From: an uncultured Lysobacteraceae bacterium
GTDB taxonomy: Bacteria > Pseudomonadota > Gammaproteobacteria > Xanthomonadales > Rhodanobacteraceae
Length of the DNA stretch: 5,378 nucleotides
Direction: 5' to 3'
Assembly: GCA_946482585.1 (NCBI GenBank)
Contig: CAMLSI010000372.1
Span: 1 to 5,378, forward strand
A program made the translations under genes and the position numbers. Of the stretch, positions 1 through 5,378 are shown piece by piece. Below the pieces are notes generated by a model. It did no database searches. It was not told the DNA's origin and saw only the letters and a list, made by a program, of their open reading frames with translations. Within the stretch, counting starts at the first letter, position 1. Every line of letters starts with the position of its first letter.

Positions 1-3000
1 TGACCCCCGCCGAAACGCGCGCGCTGCAGCAGCATTGCCACACCGCGGACCGCACGCAGATCAACGAGCTGCTGCTCGCCGGCGTGTACCTGGGCATGCG
101 CCGCTGGAGCGGCGCGGCCGGCCTGCGCCTGCGCCTGGAAGGTCATGGCCGCGAGGATCTCGACGACGGCCTGGACCTGAGCCAGACCGTCGGCTGGTTC
201 ACGAGCATCTATCCGCTCGTGCTGCGTAGCGCGAGCGCCGAAACCGGCGCGGTGATCAAGGCCGTCAAGGAACAGTACCGCGCGATTCCGCAGCGCGGCC
301 TGGGCTACGGCGTGCTGCGCTACCTGAGCGCGGACGAGGATCTCGCCGCGGCAGCGGCCGCGGCCGGCCAGCACGAAGCGCTGCTGTTCAACTATCTGGG
401 CCAGTTCGACCAGGTCATCAACGAGACGACGCGCTTCCAGAGCGCGCCCGAATCGATCGGTCCGCAGGTGAGCCTGCGCCGGCAGCGCGCCGCGCAGCTC
501 GGCTTCAGCGGCAAGATCTTCGGCGGCCAGCTGCAGTGCAGCCTGAACTACAGCAGCGGCCAGTACGACGCGGCGACGATGCAGTCGCTCGCCGCGCATA
601 TCGAGGACGGCCTGCGCGAGGTGATCCGCCATTGCCAGCAGCGCGACGCCGGCGGTTTCACGCCGTCGGATTTCCCGCTCGCGCACGTCGACCAGACCCG
701 GCTCGACGCGTGGCAGGCGGACTATCCGGATCTCGCGCGCCTGTATCCGGCCACGCCGATGCAGGCGGGGCTGCTGTTCGAGAGCCTGCTCGACAGTTCG
801 GCTTATGTGGTGCAGAACTACCCGATCCTGCGCGGCAGCCTAGACACGGCCGCGTTCCGCGAAGCCTGGCAGCAGGTCATCGCGCGCCACGACATCTTCC
901 GCACCGCGTTCGTCGGCGAAGGCGAGGCCGTGCACCAGCTGGTCAGCGCGCGTGCGCTGCTGCCGTGGCACGAGGAAGACTGGCGCGGGCTCGACGAAGA
1001 CGAGCAGCGCACGCGCTTCGAGGCGTACCGCAGCGCCGACCGGCGCCGCGGCTTCGACTTCGCCGAAGCGCCGCTGCTGCGCATCGCGCTGCTGCGGCTC
1101 GGCGACGACCGCTACCAGCTGCTGTGGACACTGCACCACATCCTGCTCGACGGCTGGTGCCTGCCGCTGGTGTATCGCGACGTGATCGAGCTGTACCGCG
1201 CCGCCGTGGACGGGCGCGCCGCGGCGCTGGACCCGCCGCCGAGCTACGAGCGCTACATCGCCTGGCTGCAGGCGCGCAGCCCGGCCGCGGCGCGTGCCTA
1301 CTGGCGCGAGACCCTCGGCACGTTCGACACGCCCACGCCGCTGGTCGTCGACCGGCTCGGCAGCGACGGCGACAGCGGCCACCGCGAAATGCGCCTGGAA
1401 CTGTCGGTCGCACAGACGCAGGCGCTGCAGAGCCTCGCGCAGAACCAGCGCACCACGGTCAACACACTCGTGCAGTGGTGCTGGGCCTGCCTGCTGCACC
1501 GCTACAGCGGCGAAACCGACGTGGTGTTCGGCGCGACGATTTCCGGCCGCCCGGCGGAAGTGCCCGGCGTGGAGGAAATGGTCGGCCTGTTCATCAATAC
1601 CATTCCGGTCAAAGTATCGTTTGCCGCCGGTACCGGCATCGCCGATTCGGTCGCGCGGCTGCAGGCGGATTTCCAGCGCAGCGTCGAGCACGGCTATCTC
1701 GCGCTGCCGGAGATCCAGCGCGAATCGCGCGTGCGTCCCGGCGTGGCGCTGTTCGACAGCCTGCTGGTGTTCGAGAACTATCCGCTCGACGCGATCAGCG
1801 GCGACAGCGCGGGCAGCGACGCGGCGACGCTGGAGATCGAGCGCGCCGGCAACAGCGAGCAGACCAACTTCCGCCTCAGCCTGATCGCGAGCCTGGGCCG
1901 CACGCTCGAAGTGAAGTTCGGCTATCGCGCCGAGCACTTCGGCGACGCGACGATGCAGCGCCTGGTCGGCCATTTCGGACGCCTGCTCGACCAACTGCCC
2001 GCGGCGCTGCAGTCCGGCCACGACATCGACCTGCTCGATGCGGCGGAAGTGGCGCGTTTCGCGGACTGGAACCGCACCGACAGCCGCTTCCCCGACGACG
2101 TGTGCGTGCACGCGCTGATCGAGGCCCAGGTCGCCGCCACGCCGGACGCGATCGCCGTCGTCGCGGACGGCCAGAGGCTGAGCTACGCGGAACTGAACCG
2201 GCAGGCGAACCGGCTCGCCCATGCGCTGCTCGCGCGCGGCGTGCGCGCCGACGACTGCGTCGGCCTGTGCATGACGCGTTCGGCGCAGATGGTCGTGGCG
2301 ATACTCGGCATCCTGAAGGCCGGTGCGGCCTACCTGCCGCTGGATCCCGATTATCCGGCCGCGCGCCTGGACTACATGCTGCGCGATTCGGGCGCGGCCT
2401 GGGTGCTGACCCAGACCGATTCGGCGCAGCGCGCACCCGGCGACCCGCGGCAGTCGATCTGCCTCGACGCCGCGGACGTGCAGGCCGAACTCGCCGCACA
2501 GCCGTCGCACGATCCCACCTCCCAGGACCGCGCGCTGCAGCCGCACAACCTTGCCTATGCGATCTATACGTCGGGTTCCACCGGCGAACCCAAGGGCGTG
2601 CTCAACGAACACCGCGCTCTGGTCAATCGCCTGGACTGGATGCAGAAGGCCTATGCGCTGGACGCATCGGACCGCGTGCTGCAGAAGACGCCGTACAGCT
2701 TCGACGTGTCGGTCTGGGAATTCCTCTGGACGCTGATGACCGGCGCGCGCCTGGTCATGCTCGCGCCGCACGCGCACAAGGATCCGGACGCGCTGTGCGC
2801 CGCGATCCGCGAGCACGGCATCACGACGCTGCATTTCGTGCCGTCCATGCTCAGTGCGTTGCTCGGCGCCGGCGACTGGGCGAGCTGCCGCAGCGTGCGC
2901 CAGGTGATCTGCAGCGGCGAGGCGCTCGGCGCCGAACTCGCGGCGCGCTTCTTCGCCACGGGAACAAGCGCGCGACTGCACAACCTGTACGGCCCCACCG

Positions 3001-3959
3001 AAGCGGCGATCGACGTGAGCTACTGGGAATGCCGTCCCGAGCACGCCGGTCACACCGTGCCGATCGGCCGGCCGATCCAGAACATCCAGCTGCACGTGCT
3101 CGACGCGCAGGGCCGGCAGCAGCCCATCGGCGTGCCGGGCGAGCTGCACATCGGCGGCGTCGGCCTGGCCCGCGGCTACTGCAACAAGCCGGAGCTGACC
3201 GCGCAGCGCTTCATCCGCGATCACATCGCCCGCGATCGCGACGCCGGCGCGGCGCGGCTGTACCGCACCGGCGATCTCGCGCGCTGGATGCCCGACGGTA
3301 CGCTGGACTTCCTCGGCCGCATCGACCATCAGGTGAAGATCCGCGGCCTGCGCATCGAGCTCGGCGAGATCGAGACCCTGCTGTGCCGCCAGCCCGGCAT
3401 CAACGACGCGGCGGTGGTCGCGCACGGGTCCGGCGAGGACCAGCGCCTGGTCGCCTACGTGGCGACGCTGCAGCCGCGGGACGAGTCCGCCGACGAGGCC
3501 ACCGTACAGCGCCTGCGCGCAAGCCTCGCCGGCGCGCTGCCCGACTACATGGTGCCGGCGGTGTTCGTGCTGCTCGAACGCCTGCCGTTGAGCGCGAACG
3601 GCAAGATCGACCGCAGGTTGCTGCCCGATCCGCAGTGGCAGCGCCGCGCGGCCACGCCCGCCGGCAGCGCAACCGAGGCGGCCATCGCCGCGATCTGGCA
3701 GCGCCTGTTGCGCCTCGACGAGATCGACGTGCTGGCGAGCTTCTTCGAACTGGGCGGCCACTCGCTGCTGGCGGTGCGCATGCTCGGCGAGGTGCGCCTG
3801 CGTTTCGGCATCACCCTCGCGATCCGCGACGTATTCGAGCGCACCACGGTGCGTGCGCTGGCGGCCTTCGTCGACGAGTGCGTGCAGCGCGAATCCCTGC
3901 GACAGGGCCTCGCGCTGGACCTCGCCGACAGCAATGATCAGGAGTTGATCGAGCTATGA
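1..3959 (+). CDS. Non-ribosomal peptide synthetase, 3' part: (E)-DCL-A(Ser)-T
   Basis: Cytoplasmic NRPS multienzyme that extends a peptide by one residue, predicted L-serine. The frame is open from the left edge (first full codon at base 3) to TGA at 3957-3959, giving 1318 visible residues; residue number equals base/3. The beginning is already mid-E-domain, so the gene is 5'-partial. The GTG at base 84 and ATG at 96 are internal codons, because conserved E-domain sequence (TQINELLLA, residues 18-26) precedes them. Domain order: E (to about residue 230), DCL condensation (about 235-680), adenylation (about 698-1206), carrier (about 1220-1290), acidic tail (about 1306-1318). All visible catalytic motifs are intact. 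The module has no E domain of its own and no thioesterase, so the chain must pass to another protein; the next gene overlaps by four bases and starts with a docking domain. NRPS assignment is very secure; substrate is an inference from pocket residues; the final product is unknown. Confidence 0.97.
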   Translation, partial: TPAETRALQQHCHTADRTQINELLLAGVYLGMRRWSGAAGLRLRLEGHGREDLDDGLDLSQTVGWFTSIYPLVLRSASAETGAVIKAVKEQYRAIPQRGLGYGVLRYLSADEDLAAAAAAAGQHEALLFNYLGQFDQVINETTRFQSAPESIGPQVSLRRQRAAQLGFSGKIFGGQLQCSLNYSSGQYDAATMQSLAAHIEDGLREVIRHCQQRDAGGFTPSDFPLAHVDQTRLDAWQADYPDLARLYPATPMQAGLLFESLLDSSAYVVQNYPILRGSLDTAAFREAWQQVIARHDIFRTAFVGEGEAVHQLVSARALLPWHEEDWRGLDEDEQRTRFEAYRSADRRRGFDFAEAPLLRIALLRLGDDRYQLLWTLHHILLDGWCLPLVYRDVIELYRAAVDGRAAALDPPPSYERYIAWLQARSPAAARAYWRETLGTFDTPTPLVVDRLGSDGDSGHREMRLELSVAQTQALQSLAQNQRTTVNTLVQWCWACLLHRYSGETDVVFGATISGRPAEVPGVEEMVGLFINTIPVKVSFAAGTGIADSVARLQADFQRSVEHGYLALPEIQRESRVRPGVALFDSLLVFENYPLDAISGDSAGSDAATLEIERAGNSEQTNFRLSLIASLGRTLEVKFGYRAEHFGDATMQRLVGHFGRLLDQLPAALQSGHDIDLLDAAEVARFADWNRTDSRFPDDVCVHALIEAQVAATPDAIAVVADGQRLSYAELNRQANRLAHALLARGVRADDCVGLCMTRSAQMVVAILGILKAGAAYLPLDPDYPAARLDYMLRDSGAAWVLTQTDSAQRAPGDPRQSICLDAADVQAELAAQPSHDPTSQDRALQPHNLAYAIYTSGSTGEPKGVLNEHRALVNRLDWMQKAYALDASDRVLQKTPYSFDVSVWEFLWTLMTGARLVMLAPHAHKDPDALCAAIREHGITTLHFVPSMLSALLGAGDWASCRSVRQVICSGEALGAELAARFFATGTSARLHNLYGPTEAAIDVSYWECRPEHAGHTVPIGRPIQNIQLHVLDAQGRQQPIGVPGELHIGGVGLARGYCNKPELTAQRFIRDHIARDRDAGAARLYRTGDLARWMPDGTLDFLGRIDHQVKIRGLRIELGEIETLLCRQPGINDAAVVAHGSGEDQRLVAYVATLQPRDESADEATVQRLRASLAGALPDYMVPAVFVLLERLPLSANGKIDRRLLPDPQWQRRAATPAGSATEAAIAAIWQRLLRLDEIDVLASFFELGGHSLLAVRMLGEVRLRFGITLAIRDVFERTTVRALAAFVDECVQRESLRQGLALDLADSNDQELIEL
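3..690 (+). other. Epimerization (E) domain, C-terminal half
   Basis: Converts the L-aminoacyl or peptidyl residue held on the upstream carrier domain into an L/D mixture, from which the D form is used. Seen here: TQINELLLA (residues 18-26), EGHGRE (46-51, the motif holding the glutamate implicated in proton transfer in E domains such as GrsA and TycA), TVGWFTS followed by YP (62-70), YGVLRY (102-107), FNYLGQFD (129-136) and the terminal TPSDFPLA (220-227). These distinguish an E domain from an ordinary C domain. The HHxxxDG half lies upstream of the window, so activity cannot be fully judged. The residue before TVGWFTS is Gln where Arg is usual. The amino acid epimerized is not determinable because its A domain is outside the window. 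Confidence 0.95.
705..2045 (+). other. Condensation domain, DCL type
   Basis: Forms the peptide bond between a donor ending in a D-residue and the L-aminoacyl group on the downstream carrier. The opening motif YPATPMQAGLLF (residues 248-259) has the 'TPMQxGxLF' form typical of C domains that follow E domains, rather than the 'S..QQRLWF' form of LCL domains. The catalytic motif is intact as HHILLDGW (378-385; second His 379, Asp 383). Further C motifs: SGRP (514-517), VGLFINTIPV (527-536) and FDSLLVFENYPLD (584-596). The length of about 445 residues is normal. Its place directly after the E domain agrees with the DCL call. The region ends before FADWN (686-690), a usual C-A linker sequence. 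Confidence 0.94.
2094..3620 (+). other. Adenylation domain, predicted L-serine specific
   Basis: Activates an amino acid with ATP and loads it onto the adjacent carrier. Core motifs in order: LKAGAAYLPLDPDYP (A2, residues 771-785), YTSGSTGEPKG (A3, P-loop, 855-865), FDVSVWEF (A4, 900-907), NLYGPTEAA (A5, from 994), GELHIGGVGLARGY (A6, 1046-1059), YRTGDLARW (A7, 1087-1095), the A8 hinge GRIDHQVKIRG (from 1105) and NGKIDR (A10, 1199-1204). Aligning by eye to GrsA-PheA gives specificity residues D901, V902, W905, H944, I969, S971, L995, I1003, D1004 and the invariant K1201. This differs from the textbook serine code DVWHLSLIDK only by Ile for Leu at position 299. No insertion such as a methyltransferase domain sits between A8 and A9. 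The serine call is strong but not experimentally proven. Confidence 0.92.
3660..3870 (+). other. Thiolation / peptidyl carrier domain (T/PCP)
   Basis: Carries the seryl and then peptidyl intermediate on a phosphopantetheine arm. The motif FFELGGHSLLAVRM contains the attachment serine at residue 1254 (bases 3762-3764). The 'LGGHSL' form is the usual one for carriers feeding a condensation domain; carriers paired with an E domain more often have 'LGGDSI'. This agrees with the absence of an E domain in this module. Post-translational loading requires a phosphopantetheinyl transferase that is not encoded here. Confidence 0.95.
3900..3956 (+). other. Acidic C-terminal tail, putative docking peptide
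   Basis: After the carrier domain the protein ends in DLADSNDQELIEL, with five acidic and no basic residues in thirteen. Short acidic C-terminal peptides are known partners of TubC-type N-terminal docking domains, where they add as a beta-strand to the docking domain. The next protein begins with such a domain. The role as a docking peptide is inferred from this pairing and position. Confidence 0.65.
3940..3944 (+). promoter_or_regulatory. Ribosome binding site for the downstream NRPS gene
   Basis: AGGAG lies 11 bases before the ATG at 3956, inside the last codons of the upstream gene. The match and spacing support this start codon and allow fresh initiation in addition to coupling through the ATGA overlap. 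Confidence 0.65.
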
Positions 3960-4117
3960 GTTTTCTCGACGTATTGCAGGAATGCCGGCTGGGCGGGATC
4001 CGTCTCGCGGCGCGGCAGGGACGTTTGCTGATCGACGCCGCCGGCGGCAGCCTCACGGCCGCGCTGCGCGAGCGGCTCAGCGCGCACAAGGCGGAGATCC
4101 TCGCGTTTCTCGGCGAT
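3956..4117 (+). other. TubC-type N-terminal docking domain
   Basis: A small domain that binds the C-terminus of the preceding synthetase to keep the order of the assembly line. The stretch FLDVLQECRLGGIRLAARQG (residues 3-22) continues into RLLIDAAGGSLT and ends in a helix with LSAHKAEILAFL (residues 41-52). This matches the family pattern of an N-terminal helix 'LL..L...GI.L....g.L...', a beta-hairpin, then 'lt..l...l..hKaelLalL'. The hairpin carries Arg16, Arg20 and Arg23, complementary in charge to the acidic tail of the upstream protein. Assignment is from pattern recognition. Confidence 0.88.
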
Positions 4118-5378
4118 GACGCGCAGGCCGCGTCGTCGCGCCTGCAGCCGGTTGCCGGCGCGAGCGAGTATCCGTTGTCGTTTTCGCAGCAGCGCCTGTG
4201 GTTCGTCGACCAGCTCGAACACGGCAGCGTCGAGTACAACATTCCGCTGGCCTTCCGCCTGCGCGGCGCGCTGAACCGCGAGGCGCTGGTCGCCGCGCTC
4301 GACGCGATCGTCGCGCGCCATGCGGTGCTGCGCACGCGCTTCGCGCTCAAGGACGGCACGCCGGTGCAGATCGTGCGCGAGGCGCAGCCGTTCGTGCCGG
4401 AAGAACGCGACCTATCGGCGCTGCCGCGCGAGGCGCGCGAAGCCGAACTGCTGCAGCTCGCCGATGCCGAGGCCGCACGCGCGTTCGACCTGTCCGCCGA
4501 CGCGCTGTTGCGCTGCTGCCTGATCCGCCTCGATGCCGACGAGCACGCCGTGCTGTTCACCGTGCACCACATCGCCGCCGACGGCTGGTCGATGGGCATC
4601 CTGGTCAAGGAATTCGTCGCGCTGTATGCGGCGTTTTCGCAGGGCGCGGCCGATCCGCTGCCGGCGCTGCCGATCCAGTACGGCGATTACGCGCACTGGC
4701 AGCGCACCGCGCATGGCGGCGGCCTGCTGGATCAGGCGCTGGACTACTGGCGGCAGCAGCTGGCCCGATTGCCGGCGCTGCACGAACTGCCGCTGGACCG
4801 GCCGCGTCCGGCGCGGCAGAACTTCGCCGCGCAACGGCACAGCCAGTGGCTCGATGGCGCGACCCTCGACGGCCTGCGCCGCTTCGCCCAGGCCGGCGGC
4901 GCCACGCTGTTCATGGCCTTGCAGTCGGCGCTCGCCGCACTGCTGTCGCGCTGGAGCGGACAGCGCGACATCGTCATCGGCACGCCGACTGCGGGCCGCG
5001 AACAGCCGGAAACCGCCGGACTGATCGGATTCTTCAACAACACGCTGGTCTGCCGCTTCGCGGTCGACGGCAGCGGCGATGCGCACACGCTGCTGGCCCA
5101 GGGCCGCCGCGTCGCGCTCGATGCGTTCACGCACCAGCACGCACCGTTCGACCTGCTCGTGGAAATGCTGCGGCCCGAGCGCAGCCTGGCCTACAACCCG
5201 CTGTGCCAGATCAAGTTCGTGCTGCAGAACCACGAATCGGGCGCGCTGGAATTGCCCGGTCTCGCGCTCGAACCCGTCGGCAAGGGCGGCGAGCGCGTGC
5301 ACTTCGACCTCGACCTGACCGCGAGCGAAGGCGACAGCGGTCTGCAGCTGAGCTGGACCTACAAGCAGGAGCTGTTCG
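3956..5378 (+). CDS. Non-ribosomal peptide synthetase, 5' part: TubC-like docking domain plus LCL condensation domain
   Basis: Second NRPS subunit, taking over the chain from the preceding protein. It starts at ATG 3956, overlapping the upstream TGA (ATGA), and stays open to the right edge: 474 complete codons are visible. Residues 1-54 form a TubC_N-like docking domain, about 55-71 a short linker, and from residue 72 onward an LCL condensation domain running almost to its end. The start is supported by the overlap, the AGGAG upstream, and by the docking domain beginning within a few residues of it, as usual for this family. The overlap indicates a translationally coupled operon with the upstream gene. 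The A and T domains of this module, and any release domain, must lie beyond the window, so the amino acid added here is unknown. No frameshift or stop interrupts the visible part. Confidence 0.96.
   Translation, partial: MSFLDVLQECRLGGIRLAARQGRLLIDAAGGSLTAALRERLSAHKAEILAFLGDDAQAASSRLQPVAGASEYPLSFSQQRLWFVDQLEHGSVEYNIPLAFRLRGALNREALVAALDAIVARHAVLRTRFALKDGTPVQIVREAQPFVPEERDLSALPREAREAELLQLADAEAARAFDLSADALLRCCLIRLDADEHAVLFTVHHIAADGWSMGILVKEFVALYAAFSQGAADPLPALPIQYGDYAHWQRTAHGGGLLDQALDYWRQQLARLPALHELPLDRPRPARQNFAAQRHSQWLDGATLDGLRRFAQAGGATLFMALQSALAALLSRWSGQRDIVIGTPTAGREQPETAGLIGFFNNTLVCRFAVDGSGDAHTLLAQGRRVALDAFTHQHAPFDLLVEMLRPERSLAYNPLCQIKFVLQNHESGALELPGLALEPVGKGGERVHFDLDLTASEGDSGLQLSWTYKQELF
4169..5378 (+). 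other. Condensation domain, LCL type, 3' end cut by window
   Basis: Joins an L-configured donor peptide (predicted to end in L-Ser) to the next L-amino acid. The opening motif YPLSFSQQRLWF (residues 72-83) followed by YNIP is the LCL form. The catalytic motif HHIAADGW is at residues 204-211, with second His 205 and Asp 209. Further motifs: DIVIGTPTAGR (338-348), IGFFNNTLV (357-365), HQHAPFDLLVE (from 393) and NPLCQIKFVLQN near residue 416. About 400 residues are visible of the usual 440 or so. The LCL type fits an upstream module with no E domain. A subtype that also dehydrates serine cannot be excluded by eye, but no evidence favours it. Confidence 0.93.

Noticed and set aside
84..98. GTG (84) or ATG (96) as start of the first gene
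   Set aside because: Conserved E-domain sequence continues in frame upstream to the window edge, and an E domain cannot begin here. The true start lies outside the window.
840..3761. A 973-codon open frame on the minus strand opposite the NRPS gene
   Set aside because: Its translation shows no recognisable motif and is rich in R, A, H, Q and V as expected from the complement of GC-rich codons. Its codons line up opposite those of the well-supported NRPS frame, so it is a shadow of GC bias.
536..3937. A 1133-codon open frame on the plus strand, overlapping the NRPS gene in another frame
   Set aside because: Arg/Ala/Pro-rich low-complexity translation without motifs, while the other frame contains all NRPS core motifs in order. 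Absence of stops follows from high GC.
3945..3960. Intergenic promoter or terminator between the two genes
   Set aside because: The genes overlap by four bases; no hairpin plus T-run or separate promoter is visible.
3811..5302. Minus-strand open frames across the junction and the second gene
   Set aside because: No motif, no credible start context, and they overlap an unambiguous condensation domain; treated as shadows.
4169..5378. Second C domain as a dual epimerization/condensation or a starter lipid-attaching C domain
   Set aside because: The LCL-type opening motif, the position after a docking domain and an upstream loaded carrier argue for an ordinary elongating LCL domain.

Overview
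The window lies inside a non-ribosomal peptide synthetase (NRPS) biosynthetic locus. All coding is on the + strand and fills the window edge to edge. The DNA is very GC-rich with G or C at most third codon positions. Motif style (for example the 'NEHRALVNRLDWMQ' stretch after core A3) and the mix of E, C and TubC-type docking elements fit a high-GC proteobacterium, such as a beta/gamma-proteobacterium of the Burkholderiales or Xanthomonadales kind. A myxobacterium cannot be excluded. The taxon is an inference from style only.

Layout: bases 1-3959 are the 3' part of a large NRPS gene whose start is upstream of the window. It encodes, in order, the C-terminal half of an epimerization (E) domain, a complete condensation (C) domain of the DCL type, a complete adenylation (A) domain, a carrier (T/PCP) domain, and a short acidic C-terminal tail. 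Bases 3956-5378 are the 5' part of a second NRPS gene, overlapping the first by ATGA. It begins with a small TubC-like docking domain followed by most of an LCL-type C domain, and runs off the 3' edge.

How they work together: the E domain presents a D-configured residue to the following DCL domain, which joins it to the amino acid loaded by the A domain. The pocket residues of that A domain read D-V-W-H-I-S-L-I-D-K, a near-perfect match to the classic serine code. The L-seryl-peptidyl carrier has no E domain after it, so the chain should be handed in trans, through the tail/docking-domain pair, to the LCL domain at the start of the second protein. The predicted local product fragment is ...-D-Xaa-L-Ser-(next residue)... 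No release domain, tailoring gene, regulator or transporter is visible, so the final peptide cannot be named.

Nothing here is a wholly new type of system. The points most worth a second look are the predicted protein-protein hand-off at the gene junction and the superposition of translation and docking signals there.
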